Notes: a model not told the origin generated them from the sequence alone. A stretch of 64,000 nucleotides of DNA from an uncultured Verrucomicrobiota bacterium (GCA_903904685.1 CAIVDS010000034.1:31145-95144), one strand, 5' to 3'; positions 18,609 through 28,198 are shown, counted from the first letter of the stretch. Program-made: numbers and translations.

Positions 18609-20015
18609 TTAATACGCCGAAGACGGAGGAAACAAAACCTGGACCACCGTCTTTAAAATAATCTGGATATCCAACCATAACGTCCAGTTGGTCACATATT
18701 GGAGATCCATAACAACCCTCCGGTGCAGTTTTTCCGGCTCGGTGATTTCACCGCGGTAGCCGCTGATCTGCGCCAAGCCGGTGATGCCCGGCTTGACCAG
18801 TGAGCGCACCCGATAGGCACGATTGATCCGGCTGAAATCCTCGTCGTGTTGAGGCAGATGAGGACGCGGCCCCACCACGCTCATGTTGCCGATCAGCACA
18901 TTGATGAACTGGGGAAATTCGTCCAGACTGGTGCGCCGCATGAATTGGCCAAAGCGAAAAACACGATCATCGTCCGTGGTCGCCTGCTTGTTGATATCAT
19001 GCTCGACCGCAAACATGGAACGGAACTTGAGCATATTGAAATTATTTCTGTTTTGTCCGCCACGTGGCCGTACAAAAAACACCGGTCCCGGTGCCTGCAA
19101 CCGCTGCATCAGCCATACGAAAACGGCCAAAGGAGGGATGGCGAAAACCACCACCGGCAGGGCAATCGCAATATCGAGCAATCGCTTGCCTGCACGATTG
19201 ATCGGGTCTTCAAGCGGTTCCTCCTGCAAAGCCAAAAAATGTCTCCCACCTTCGAACACCGGTATCAGCGGTCGGGCGAAACGGGCGTCGAGGTTGTTAT
19301 GCAAAAGAAAACGGCAGCCCTCCGCCTCGCACACTTCAATGATGTGCTCCACCGTGTCGGTTTCTATCGTCCATTCCATCAGGATGACCTGCCTTATATG
19401 ATGCTCCCTCAATATCTCCCCCAATTTTTCGATGCGCCCCATATAAGGCGCGATGGCGCGCTCCGCCCGTGTCGGTTTTGTTTCCGACAGAAACCCCACC
19501 GGTTGGATACCCAGATGACCGCGATTACCGATCCAACTATCCAGATTTTCCAAGTCTCCTCCCCGTCCTATAAAAATCGTGGGCAACTTGGCATTCTCTG
19601 AGAATAAAATCTGGGCCAGCAGCTTGGGGAACTTGGCATGCACGAAGGTCAGCACGCCCAGCAATCCTACAAGATAGGTGCCTAGAAAAATACGGCTGAT
19701 ATCCCGATCCTTGGTCGCAAACATCAGCGTAAAAATGCAGGCTGCCACAAGCACCGCCTGCCGTGCGGCCAAGGCCATCCCCCCAAACCAACCAAGGATA
19801 TGAAGAGAATAACCACGATGACGCAGATAGCCGATACTGGCCGACATCCCCACAAACACCGCCAGACAATAGGCCAGCAAGTTGACTCTCTTCGAAAGAC
19901 CGCCGTCCACCATATACCGGAACAGTTCGGCATAGAACAACATGAAGCCGATCGCCACGCCGGTGGCCGCGAAGGCATAGACGTTGATGAGTCCGCGTTG
20001 GCGGTAGGCGATCAT
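18609..20015 (-). CDS. polyprenyl glycosylphosphotransferase (initiating sugar transferase, WcaJ/PssY-like)
   Basis: 468 residues. The N-terminus has about four membrane helices, the centre a CoA-binding-like Rossmann domain (FIGRGGDLENLDSWI), and the C-terminus the bacterial sugar transferase domain: KRLLDIAIALPVVVFAIPPL, FFVRPRGGQNRNNFNMLKFRSM, FMRRTSLDEFPQFINVL, MSVVGPRPHLPQH and VKPGITGLAQISGYRGE. It loads the first sugar-1-phosphate onto undecaprenyl phosphate at the inner membrane, the first step of surface polysaccharide synthesis. The WecG-type transferase lies immediately upstream in the same direction and probably adds the second sugar. Confidence 0.95.
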   Translation of the reverse strand: MIAYRQRGLINVYAFAATGVAIGFMLFYAELFRYMVDGGLSKRVNLLAYCLAVFVGMSASIGYLRHRGYSLHILGWFGGMALAARQAVLVAACIFTLMFATKDRDISRIFLGTYLVGLLGVLTFVHAKFPKLLAQILFSENAKLPTIFIGRGGDLENLDSWIGNRGHLGIQPVGFLSETKPTRAERAIAPYMGRIEKLGEILREHHIRQVILMEWTIETDTVEHIIEVCEAEGCRFLLHNNLDARFARPLIPVFEGGRHFLALQEEPLEDPINRAGKRLLDIAIALPVVVFAIPPLAVFVWLMQRLQAPGPVFFVRPRGGQNRNNFNMLKFRSMFAVEHDINKQATTDDDRVFRFGQFMRRTSLDEFPQFINVLIGNMSVVGPRPHLPQHDEDFSRINRAYRVRSLVKPGITGLAQISGYRGEITEPEKLHRRVVMDLQYVTNWTLWLDIQIILKTVVQVLFPPSSAY

Positions 20016-20127
20016 TGGTGGTGTAAAAGTTGAGATCTGAAACTTGAAATCTGTAATCTGAGAATTCAGACCTGCAACTTAAAGGCGAAATTAAACACAA
20101 AGGTTTCCGGCTGCCGCCTATCCGTCG

Positions 20128-20997
20128 TCAGCACTTCACCCGTAGCGCCGGCAACCGCTCGCGCTGGTTCCATATCAATGCAGCCAACGGCAGCGCTTCC
20201 CAGTAGCGTCTCCAAAATTTACGGGGATTGCGCAACAGCCGGAGTAACCCGCCCAGCACGAGTTTGTCCGCCCAAGGCGGAATGTTCGCCTGCCCACCGG
20301 TGAGAAACGCAATGGCGGCGCCGAGGCATAAAATACCCGGCTGACAGCTCTTCAGTTGCTTGCGAAGCGCGAAGCCCAGCCGCTCCTGCACTCCGCCGCC
20401 GATGGCCAATATCACGACCTTCGGACGCCGCGCCTCGATACGCCGGAGCAATTCGCAGTCCTCGATTCCACCGGAGCCATAATGCGGTGCGATATATGTA
20501 TCTTCTTGTGTCGTCGGAAACCCCTGAGCGTTCAGCCAACTCCGATTGCGCACATCCTCCTCGCTCGAAGGCATGACCCAAAAGATCGCGCCGGGCTCTT
20601 TGAGCTCAGGCCGCGCCAACACCGCGCGTAGAAATTTAAGACCTGAATGACGCGGCAGCTTTTCGCCCGTAAACGCGCGCCAGAGCAGCACCATGTAACC
20701 CGAATCCGTCAGCACGAGATCGGCCGTGGTCAACGCCTCGCGATAGGCGGTCGATTGCACGAGATCGACCGCCAGCCCGGGCGCGGATGGCGCAACGACG
20801 AGGCGGGCGGCGATCGGCCACACCAAACCTGAACCCGCAGACTTGCGATCCGAAGAAATAGTCTTTTCAGGTTTCAAGTCTCCCGTTTTAGGTCGTCCTA
20901 CGCTTCGCTCCACCGCCTCATCCAGCGCACCGGTGAAAAAATCCACGCCAAGAATACGGCGCGTGTTTGCAGGTGAAGTATCTGGATTCAAAGTCAC
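20128..20997 (-). CDS. WecG/TagA/CpsF-family glycosyltransferase
   Basis: 289 residues, GTG start. Family features: ILGVDFFTGALDEAV at the N-terminus, ADLVLTDSGYMVLLWRAFTGEKLPRHSG (the catalytic-Asp region, normally PDG), IFWVMPSSEEDV, RRPKVVILAIGGGVQERL and LCLGAAIAFLTGGQANIPPWADKLVLGGLLRLLRNP. It transfers a UDP-activated sugar to the lipid-linked primer. Between residues of about 30 and 58 it has an extra segment (PKTGDLKPEKTISSDR) absent from the family, with DNA resembling a short intergenic repeat. It lies upstream of the initiating transferase and is probably cotranscribed with it. Confidence 0.88.
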   Translation of the reverse strand: MTLNPDTSPANTRRILGVDFFTGALDEAVERSVGRPKTGDLKPEKTISSDRKSAGSGLVWPIAARLVVAPSAPGLAVDLVQSTAYREALTTADLVLTDSGYMVLLWRAFTGEKLPRHSGLKFLRAVLARPELKEPGAIFWVMPSSEEDVRNRSWLNAQGFPTTQEDTYIAPHYGSGGIEDCELLRRIEARRPKVVILAIGGGVQERLGFALRKQLKSCQPGILCLGAAIAFLTGGQANIPPWADKLVLGGLLRLLRNPRKFWRRYWEALPLAALIWNQRERLPALRVKC

Positions 20998-21079
20998 GCG
21001 ACTGATTCAACCCCTGCATCCATTGACGTCGAGCTTTGGTTCATGTTTTTGCGCGGGTCGCCTGGGATACGTTGAGTCC

Positions 21080-23068
21080 TCACCGAGCCGTCATAATCGA
21101 CAGTCGCACCTCTACCGGGTCATTCGGCTTCTGAAAATAAAATCTCAGATGAACCTCTTTGATTTTTGATGGTTTGAACGATACATTCGCTCCGGAGCGA
21201 CCCCAAAAATAGGGATGAAAATCGGCCAGGTTTAGCCACACATCCGGCGATGGCTGCTGATAGCCCATGCCCATGTTTTCCCAAACCGTGAAACGCCGGC
21301 CCGCGCCATCGACCAGATCAACCCGCACCACGAACTCCCGCGACATTGTCCGACTGAGCTGCAATCGTAGAAAACCCTCCTTCGGCAATCCGGCCACTGC
21401 GGCAACCGCTTGTGTGGGCGCCAAGGGATCATGCATGGCCTTTTCCACCCAGAAGATCGTGCTCTCGCCGTCGTCCGACGCGCTTGCCTTCAACCCGTTC
21501 ATGATTGTCCAGGGTGCGGCGGTCTCTCCCGGCACTGAATCGGCGACCAACGGGAACTGCACCGTGTCTTCCTTGTACGGCGTCAGCGCAAGAGGCTCCA
21601 CCCTCAACATCGTCTGCCTGGGATCGCGCTCCAACCCGAAAAACACCGGCGAACACCGCCCCGCCTCATCGGTAAATTCCGCCGACCAATCCTCGCGAAA
21701 ATAGTCTGGTGTCAGAGGGTAAAAAGCCGCCGGCACTTCAATCTGTCCTCCCGCCGGAATGACCAGTTCGCCGGTCCGCCATCCACCATTCGACGCTTGG
21801 TCCAACCCGGAGGACTCGAACCGCACCTGCCTTGACGCATGGCCCGCGACCCGGCCATGAACCGGTCGATCGCCGAAGTTATACAGACGCAACACACCCT
21901 TGATCGGCTGGTCGAACCGGAAACGATATGTGCCAGATACCTTGTGCGGTACCGTCGTCGCATTATCCGGCAACCATTGCATCACGATACAGGTGGGATG
22001 CACCAGCTCGCGCACCAACGGCTTCGATCCCAAGGCATGATCCCGCGTGTAGTCCGCATACGCCTGCCAGGCGGGCAAGGGCTGGCTGGGTGACACCGTC
22101 AGCGCATGCGCATCCCCTTTGTGGACCAGAATGAAGGACATGAACACCGCCACTTCGCGCCCCGCACGGGCCTGCCTCGCTGTCTCCACGGTGAAAGCCG
22201 CCTGTAACGCCCGCCGCTCCGGATTAAGAAAATCGTTCGGCGACACCGCATTGATCCCGCACTCGGTGATCCAAAGCGGCAGGGCCAATGCCGGTGGAGG
22301 CCGAGGCTGGCCCACTCCCGGACGCCCATGCCGGGCCTCGATTCCAGAGGGAGGAAACGCCGACCTCACCGCCTCCCGGTGCGCCGCGATGACGCCCGCA
22401 AGATCGGCGGCGTACCCGTAAAAATGAAAATTATAAGCATCCGTGTAATCCAACAAGCCGTTGCGCATGGCTCGTTGCCACCAAGGTCCCGGCGGCAACG
22501 CCAACGCCCCCATCAACACCACGGTGCGCTTACCGATCGAGGTGGCGCCATCGTGCAACCCCAGATACATGGCCTTGTTGTAGGCCGCCAGTCTGTCCGG
22601 CAAATCACGGCAATACCCGACGTCCGGCTCTCCCGTGAGCTCCCACGCATCCACCAGATCCGCAAAGTCTCGCCCTTGACGAAAGGCTCCCGTGTAAACC
22701 GCCCGCAAGTCTTCTGGCAGCTGGTTCCCCGATTGTTGCGGAACCACCGAGGGAGGCCCGCCCGCAAAAGCCACCACCCGCAAGCCGGCGGCGTGCATGG
22801 CTTGATAACGCACCATGATCTTTGTGTCAGGAATATCACCTTCCACTCCCCCTTGCCAGACTTGGCGTTCCCTCACCCAACGAACGCCCGACCCCTGTAA
22901 CAACCGTACGTAGGCGGCGAAATCCTCTTTAGATGGGACAAAGCACGTCAGGCAGCCATCAACGCCCCAAGCCGATGCGGGTTCGTCCGCCGCCAAGGAA
23001 ACAGTCAGCAACAACACCGAGATTAGAGGGCGGGAAAATCTGACAGCCAAACGGGTCATTACGGCCAT
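21080..23068 (-). CDS. secreted clan GH-A-like glycoside hydrolase, family unassigned
   Basis: 662 residues with an N-terminal signal peptide (to about residue 27). The first 400 residues read as a TIM barrel: WELTGEPD (Glu near 147) sits where clan GH-A has the acid/base NEP, and WITECGINA (Glu near 269) matches the nucleophile strand, with FHFYGYAADL between them. The last 250 residues are beta-rich and suggest one or two accessory domains. The best guess is a GH39/GH5-like enzyme or polysaccharide lyase-like relative, acting outside the cytosol, perhaps on the polysaccharide made by the neighbouring locus. Confidence 0.6.
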   Translation of the reverse strand: MAVMTRLAVRFSRPLISVLLLTVSLAADEPASAWGVDGCLTCFVPSKEDFAAYVRLLQGSGVRWVRERQVWQGGVEGDIPDTKIMVRYQAMHAAGLRVVAFAGGPPSVVPQQSGNQLPEDLRAVYTGAFRQGRDFADLVDAWELTGEPDVGYCRDLPDRLAAYNKAMYLGLHDGATSIGKRTVVLMGALALPPGPWWQRAMRNGLLDYTDAYNFHFYGYAADLAGVIAAHREAVRSAFPPSGIEARHGRPGVGQPRPPPALALPLWITECGINAVSPNDFLNPERRALQAAFTVETARQARAGREVAVFMSFILVHKGDAHALTVSPSQPLPAWQAYADYTRDHALGSKPLVRELVHPTCIVMQWLPDNATTVPHKVSGTYRFRFDQPIKGVLRLYNFGDRPVHGRVAGHASRQVRFESSGLDQASNGGWRTGELVIPAGGQIEVPAAFYPLTPDYFREDWSAEFTDEAGRCSPVFFGLERDPRQTMLRVEPLALTPYKEDTVQFPLVADSVPGETAAPWTIMNGLKASASDDGESTIFWVEKAMHDPLAPTQAVAAVAGLPKEGFLRLQLSRTMSREFVVRVDLVDGAGRRFTVWENMGMGYQQPSPDVWLNLADFHPYFWGRSGANVSFKPSKIKEVHLRFYFQKPNDPVEVRLSIMTAR

Positions 23069-23268
23069 AGATATCGATTACCCCATACTTTTGCCGACCT
23101 CCATCTCATACTATAAAAATGGTATTTACATGACGTTGTGGTCACCGATGGCATCATAGATCATGGTCGCGATTTTGGACAGCTGTTGCGCCGCCCAAAG
23201 TGGCGGAGTAGTGATTGCTTCTTCCTCGTCCGTGGTTAGGGCTGTTGAAATACTTCCCCGTACGTACC

Positions 23269-24342
23269 ATGACCATGAATTCCCGTGAACGCATGCTGGC
23301 AGCGATCAACCGCCAGTCGGTTGACCGCATTCCCACCGATATCTGGGCGACCGAAGAAGTCTGGGCCAAGCTCCGACGGCATTTTGGTTCGAACGAGGAG
23401 GCCATGGCCGGACTGCACATCGACGGTATGACTCACATCAGCCCCATCTATGTCGGTCCCCCGCCGCCGCCGATGCCGGAGGGAGAATCGGCTAATTTTT
23501 GGGGCATGCGGCACAAGCTTGTGCCGCATAACGGCGGCACCTACAATGAGCAGGTTTTCTATCCGCTCGCCGAGGCCCGGACGGTCGCCGATCTCGATGC
23601 CTACGTCTGGCCGCAGGCGGATTGGTTCGACTATTCCCAGCTGAAGGGGGCGGCCGAGACCGCCCGGCGGGAGCGCGTGGTGCATTGCGGCTACATGGCG
23701 CCGTTTTACTTTCACAATCTGCTCCGCGGACTGGAGCTGTCGCTGGAGGATGTCCTGTTGGAGCCTGAACTCAGCCATGAGATCATCCGGAGAATCAGCG
23801 ATTTCTTCTACGCCCACCACCGTCGGATGTTTGAAGTGTGCGAGGGGCTGATCGACGTGGCCCAGGTCACCGACGATCTCGGCAGCCAGACAGGCCCTTT
23901 GATCAGCCTGAAGGTGTATCGCGAATTCTACGCGCCGCAGCACAAGCGCTTCATCGATCTCTGCCACGAATTCGGCGTGAAAGTCATGCATCACGACGAC
24001 GGCGATTGCCGGCCGTTCCTGCCGTTGCTGGTGGATATGGGCATCGACATGCTCAACCCAATCCAATGGAACTGCCCCGGCATGGATATGCGCGAGCTCA
24101 AGGCGGAGTTTGGCCAGCGCATCTGCTTCCATGGGGGCATCGAAAACCAGAGCATTCTGCCGTTCGGCACACCGGATGAAGTGCGCGCCGAAGTGCGGCA
24201 CTGCATCGACAGTCTCGCGAGCGACGGCCGCGGTTATATTTTGGCGCCTTGCCACAACATTCAGGTCGTAACCCCCGTGGAGAACATTGTCGCGATGTAT
24301 GACGAGGCGTGGCGATATGGGAGCCTGATCGGGCAGCGCTGA
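23269..24342 (+). CDS. uroporphyrinogen decarboxylase (URO-D/MtaA) superfamily protein
   Basis: 357 residues. NSRERMLAAINRQSVDRIP is the usual N-terminus of the catabolic URO-D-like branch; the rest is a TIM barrel with VTDDLGSQTGPLIS, KVMHHDDGDCRPFLPLLVDMGIDMLNPIQ, FHGGIENQSILPFGT and YILAPCHNIQVVTPVENI. This branch is distinct from haem-pathway HemE and includes corrinoid methyltransferases and uncharacterised members in sugar-use loci. No corrinoid protein gene is adjacent. A second in-frame ATG two codons later is equally possible. Confidence 0.8.
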   Translation: MTMNSRERMLAAINRQSVDRIPTDIWATEEVWAKLRRHFGSNEEAMAGLHIDGMTHISPIYVGPPPPPMPEGESANFWGMRHKLVPHNGGTYNEQVFYPLAEARTVADLDAYVWPQADWFDYSQLKGAAETARRERVVHCGYMAPFYFHNLLRGLELSLEDVLLEPELSHEIIRRISDFFYAHHRRMFEVCEGLIDVAQVTDDLGSQTGPLISLKVYREFYAPQHKRFIDLCHEFGVKVMHHDDGDCRPFLPLLVDMGIDMLNPIQWNCPGMDMRELKAEFGQRICFHGGIENQSILPFGTPDEVRAEVRHCIDSLASDGRGYILAPCHNIQVVTPVENIVAMYDEAWRYGSLIGQR

Positions 24343-24455
24343 GGGATCGAGACGAGTTTCATCAATGATCATCGCGTAACAAGCCGACGCGCGCATCCAG
24401 GCAAGCGGGCTAGCGGGTCCCATCCTACCTGCCAGAAGTATTCAGCCGATTGGTA

Positions 24456-26072
24456 TTACGGCTCCAGGTAAACGCTCTTGAGCGGGTGGAGGTCGAGCGG
24501 GTTGCCATACCAGCCTTTGACGGAGGGTTGGCAGAGATAATTCCGCCGCATGAAGCAAAGCGGGGCGAGGGGCATTTCATCGATGAGAATGCGTTCAGCT
24601 TCGCGGTAGAGGGCGTAGCGGCGGGAGTTATCGCCGGTGGCGCGCGCCTCGGCGATCAACCGGTCGTAAGCGGGGCTCGACCAACCGGTGTTGTTGTTGC
24701 CACTTTCGCGCGTCATCAGCTCCAGAAAGGTGCTTGGGTCGAGGTAGTCGCCGACCCATCCGTAGGAGGCGAGATCGTATTGGTGGTTGTGCACGGAGTC
24801 GCTGAACACCCGGCCTTCCTGATTTACGATGGAGATGTTGAGGCCAAGCTGGGTCAACCACATCTGTTGGATGGCTTCGCTGAAAAGTGAGTTGCCGCCT
24901 TTTGAAGCCATGAGCTCGAGATGGGGAAATCCGGTTCCGTTGGGAAATCCTGCCTCGGCGAGCAGACGGCGCGCCTCGTTCACGTCTTCCTTCAGGTAGG
25001 TGCCCGCGTCGTAACCGGCGATGCCGGGCGGCGTGAGATTGTAGGCGGGAATGCGTCCGCCTTTGAGCACGCGTTCGGTAAGCGCCTTGCGGTCGATGAC
25101 GAGAGTCAGGGCGCGGCGGATACGAGCGTCGTCAAGGGGCGGCTTTGTGGTGTTGAACAGGATGTAGGTGGTCGCGAAGGTGGATTCTTGGCGCAGGAGC
25201 TTCGGTTGGTCGCGTTGATAGGTCGCGATTTTGTCAACCGGAAGGCCGGCGGTGATGTGGAGCTGGCCCGAGCGAAAGGCGGCTTCTTCGGTGGCGCGGT
25301 CCTCGATGGGGTAAAAATCAATCTCGTGCGCACGAACCGCCGCCTGATTCCAATAGGCGGGATTTTTGACAAGGCGGATGACTTGGTGAGGTTCCCAAGC
25401 AGCCAAGGTGAATGCGCCGTTGCCAACGTAGTTGCCGGGCCGCGTCCAGAGTGTGCCGCGCTGGTCCATCTTGCCGAATTTTTCAATGGTGCCCCGGTGC
25501 ACGGGAAACCACGCCTGATGCATCACGAGCGCCGGCAAGTAGGGCACGGGATTTTGCAGTAAGAGCACGAGTGTGTGATCGTCGGTCGCATGCACGCCGA
25601 CCTGGCTGAAATTTTTCAATTGGCCGTTGTTGTAGCTCTCGGCGCCTGCGAGGCAAAACAGCATGTAGGCGTATTCGGAAGCGAGGTTGGGTGAAAGGAT
25701 ACGCTGGTAGGCATAAACGAAATCACGGGCGGTCACCGCGCCGCCGTTGGACCAGCGGGCATCGGCGCGCAGGTGAAACGTCCAGATGCGCTGGTCGGCA
25801 GAACTGTCCCAGCTCTTGGCCACGGCGGGCGTGGGATGGGCGGTCTGGGGATCCATCGCGGTGAGTCCTTCCATTAATCCCATCACAATCTGTGCGTCCG
25901 TGATGGTGGTGATGAGCTGCGGGTCCAGGTCCGACGGTTCCGAACCATTGCCGATATGGATCGTCTGAGTGCGGTCGCCGACCGACACGCGGGTTTCGCG
26001 CGGGCTGCAGCCTGTCGTGAGGAACAGGCCTAGTGTGGCGATTAAGAAAAGAATGGTTTGGCGAAAAGGCAT
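24456..26072 (-). CDS. peptide ABC transporter substrate-binding lipoprotein (OppA-like)
   Basis: 538 residues. MPFRQTILFLIATLGLFLTTGC is a lipoprotein signal with lipobox LTTGC. The mature part is an SBP_bac_5 fold: IHIGNGSEPSDLDPQLIT, VMGLMEGLTAMDP, ARDFVYAYQRILSP, NPAYWNQAAVRAHEIDFYPI, and DLASYGWVGDYLDPSTFLEL followed by NNTGWSSPAYDRLIAEAR, all typical of OppA/MppA. It delivers oligopeptides to an Opp-type importer. No permease or ATPase gene is near, so it is an orphan that must use a transporter encoded elsewhere. Confidence 0.92.
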   Translation of the reverse strand: MPFRQTILFLIATLGLFLTTGCSPRETRVSVGDRTQTIHIGNGSEPSDLDPQLITTITDAQIVMGLMEGLTAMDPQTAHPTPAVAKSWDSSADQRIWTFHLRADARWSNGGAVTARDFVYAYQRILSPNLASEYAYMLFCLAGAESYNNGQLKNFSQVGVHATDDHTLVLLLQNPVPYLPALVMHQAWFPVHRGTIEKFGKMDQRGTLWTRPGNYVGNGAFTLAAWEPHQVIRLVKNPAYWNQAAVRAHEIDFYPIEDRATEEAAFRSGQLHITAGLPVDKIATYQRDQPKLLRQESTFATTYILFNTTKPPLDDARIRRALTLVIDRKALTERVLKGGRIPAYNLTPPGIAGYDAGTYLKEDVNEARRLLAEAGFPNGTGFPHLELMASKGGNSLFSEAIQQMWLTQLGLNISIVNQEGRVFSDSVHNHQYDLASYGWVGDYLDPSTFLELMTRESGNNNTGWSSPAYDRLIAEARATGDNSRRYALYREAERILIDEMPLAPLCFMRRNYLCQPSVKGWYGNPLDLHPLKSVYLEP

Positions 26073-26090
26073 GGGATGGTGGTGAACAAT

Positions 26091-26122
26091 AAAAAAGCTA
26101 CGCGGACGAAGCGTAGCTTTTT
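26091..26122 (-). terminator. bidirectional-looking hairpin terminator
   Basis: Perfect 12-bp arms (AAAAAGCTACGC and GCGTAGCTTTTT) around a 7-base loop, giving a T-run on either strand. It sits between the leftward coiled-coil gene, which it should terminate, and the leftward OppA gene. Confidence 0.8.
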
Positions 26123-26150
26123 GAAAAGCCGAAGCGGCGGCTGGTGCTGG

Positions 26151-26969
26151 TTATTTTTTGGAGCTGGCGGCGAGGACGTCGTCGAGCTGCTTCTGGATGT
26201 CGTTCATCTTGGTCACGAGCTCCTGTTCCTTTTTCTCGCGCTCGGTGCTGTTGATGATGCTGAACTGCGAGGCGTCCTTGATGACGTTGGCCGGCAGGGA
26301 GAGCAGGCGGGTGAGCACGCCCTGGTCCTTGAGGGAACTCAGGTAGAGCGCGGTAACCTCGTGAGAAAGGGCGAGGGACTGTTGCGCGACGGCCTGCGAC
26401 TGGCTGAGGTTGTTGACGAGCACTTGGTTTTTGGCGAGCTCGGCGGTCAGCACGGAGCCCACCTGATCGACGATCTTCTGACTGTAGTTGGCGAGTGACT
26501 CGCGGGTGAGGTTTTGGTCCTTGGCGATGTCGGCAAGGATGGGTTGGATTTTCGTGTTGAGACGATCGGAGACTTTGTCCACCTGCTCGTTTTGGAGGCG
26601 CTCGGCTTCCTCGGGAGTCTTGGGCAGTGGATTGAACGGCTGGATCTTTTGTGCGATGGCGGACGCGAGTTGGTCAACTTTGGCGGCATTGGTCTTGGCA
26701 AATTCCTCGTCGGTCATGAGTGCGTCGGCGGAGCGTTTGGCGATGGCGTCCTTGAGCAGGGTGTTGACGGCCTCGATCTGGCGGCGCGTCTGCTCGGCGG
26801 AGGCTTGAAGCTCGGCGGCGTGTTGCTCTTTGAGATCGGTGATCTCGCGCTGGCGGGTTTTGTTAAGGTCGGGAATGACCTTGAAATTGACGTAGCATCC
26901 GAGAACGAGGCCGACGAGAAGGACGGTCGCGAGGATTGCCGGAAGTTGTTCCTTAAGTTTTTGCCACAT
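26151..26969 (-). CDS. membrane-anchored coiled-coil protein, unknown function
   Basis: 272 residues: one N-terminal membrane helix (ILATVLLVGLVLGCYVNF) and then an almost wholly helical, charged, Gln-rich body with heptad-like stretches (about 38-75 and 235-270). No enzymatic motif. The topology suits a periplasmic or cytosolic tether. It is not recognisable as a known family. It is a single gene with its own terminator. Confidence 0.6.
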   Translation of the reverse strand: MWQKLKEQLPAILATVLLVGLVLGCYVNFKVIPDLNKTRQREITDLKEQHAAELQASAEQTRRQIEAVNTLLKDAIAKRSADALMTDEEFAKTNAAKVDQLASAIAQKIQPFNPLPKTPEEAERLQNEQVDKVSDRLNTKIQPILADIAKDQNLTRESLANYSQKIVDQVGSVLTAELAKNQVLVNNLSQSQAVAQQSLALSHEVTALYLSSLKDQGVLTRLLSLPANVIKDASQFSIINSTEREKKEQELVTKMNDIQKQLDDVLAASSKK

Positions 26970-27084
26970 GGATGAGTTGGGTGAAGTGAATAAAAGCTAG
27001 AAGAATGCCGGATAAAAGCAATGTCATCATGGATGACGGGGTTTACGGTTGTTTTTCGTCTGTGCCTGCACACGGTTTCGCTCC

Positions 27085-27408
27085 ATGAGCTTGAACCGCA
27101 CCGAGCAGATGGTGTTTGATTATGTGCAGAAGAACCTCGATGAGAAACGACACTGGCAGGACAAGGTGAGCATGATTTCCGCACGGGCTTGCGATCCGCA
27201 AGGAGCGGCGGTGTCGTTGGAGGAGGAATTATGGCGATATCTCGAAGAACGTTCGGCGGTGGCGTCACCATTTCGTGAAATTGCCCAGCGCGAAGGGCTT
27301 CGGCGCACAAGCCTGCGCAATCTGGCGGAATACCTTTTCCGTCTTTGGGCCCCTGTCAAAGCCAAGGGGAAAAGTGCAGGCGACGCGCCGTCACTGCCTT
27401 ACGCATGA
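27085..27408 (+). CDS. hypothetical small cytosolic protein
   Basis: 107 residues beginning MSLNRTEQMVFDYVQ. It is helical and charged, with EELWRYLEERSAVASPFREIAQREG followed by LRRTSLRNLAEYLFRLW, which could form a small DNA- or protein-binding helical bundle; the last part vaguely resembles a winged-helix recognition region but lacks a diagnostic motif. I do not recognise the family. The start was placed at the internal ATG since the 12 codons before it are Cys/Phe-rich and unconvincing. Confidence 0.5.
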   Translation: MSLNRTEQMVFDYVQKNLDEKRHWQDKVSMISARACDPQGAAVSLEEELWRYLEERSAVASPFREIAQREGLRRTSLRNLAEYLFRLWAPVKAKGKSAGDAPSLPYA

Positions 27409-27444
27409 GGCAACTTCTCTGATACGTCGCCTCGTAATGACTTC

Positions 27445-27474
27445 AAAAGCCCCGGGCTTAAGCCCGGGGCTTCA
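27445..27474 (-). terminator. perfect 26-bp palindrome, probable terminator
   Basis: The 26 bp at 27,447-27,472 are perfectly self-complementary (arms AAGCCCCGGGCTT). Read leftward the hairpin ends in TTTTGAAG. It lies 20 bp past the stop of the leftward satP-like gene and about 40 bp past the rightward small gene, so it may end both transcripts. Confidence 0.65.
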
Positions 27475-27493
27475 CGAAACACATTATCCCGCC

Positions 27494-28087
27494 TCACTTC
27501 TTAACGGGTCCGAGCGGCAGGATGATCTTTCCGGCCAGTTCATTGAGCACCTGGGCCAAGCCTGCGTAGATGGCGGAAAAACCGCAAACAAGCCCCTCAA
27601 AACCAGTGAAGTGCCTGAAGGCCGGACCCGCGCCGCTGTAGTCGCAGTATGCCAGCAGGAAGAACAGAACGACAAGCGTGAAAAACACTAACTGCAAAGC
27701 GCGATTCAGATACAAGGTGCCGACGAACATGACAGCAGTGAACACACCCCACAAAACAAGAAAGGCGACCTTGGCGGTTTCATCGGTAGCGATGGCCAGA
27801 CCCATTTTCGGAAGCACAATCAAGGCAACCAACGTGAGCCAGAACATGCCGTAGGAGATGAACGCCGTCGTCGCAAAGGTGTTGCCCTTTTTCCACTCCA
27901 TGATGCCGGCGATGACCTGCGCGATGCCGCCATAAAAAATACCCATAGCCAAAATCATGCTATTGAGTTCGTAGAATCCGGCATTGTGTAGATTCAACAG
28001 CACGGTGGTCATGCCGAAAGCAAGCAGTCCTAACGGGGCGGGATTGGCACTGACGTCTTTGATTTGGGTCACGGTGGGTTCGTTCAT
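27494..28087 (-). CDS. satP: acetate uptake transporter, GPR1/FUN34/SatP (YaaH) family
   Basis: 197 residues with six membrane helices. [24 protein letters not shown] contains the NPAPLGL family signature in the first helix, [23 protein letters not shown] is the second signature, and AYCDYSGAG with [27 protein letters not shown] closes the fold. It carries acetate or succinate with protons across the inner membrane. Single gene, followed by the palindromic terminator. Confidence 0.93.
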   Translation of the reverse strand: MNEPTVTQIKDVSANPAPLGLLAFGMTTVLLNLHNAGFYELNSMILAMGIFYGGIAQVIAGIMEWKKGNTFATTAFISYGMFWLTLVALIVLPKMGLAIATDETAKVAFLVLWGVFTAVMFVGTLYLNRALQLVFFTLVVLFFLLAYCDYSGAGPAFRHFTGFEGLVCGFSAIYAGLAQVLNELAGKIILPLGPVKK

Positions 28088-28198
28088 AGCTGATTTCTAG
28101 GTTGTGGGGTTTTGTCCGAGCCGAATGCCGGACGGACGATTGGGACAAAATGCGAACGCGCAAAAACGGAGCCTAAATTTTAACAGAAAGCAACCCGC

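Noticed and set aside
23069..23268. Cobalamin riboswitch before the UroD-family gene
   Set aside because: No B12-box-like sequence and too short.
27447..27472. Perfect 26-bp palindrome as an operator or attachment site
   Set aside because: Position directly after two gene ends and a T-run on the leftward side fits a terminator better.
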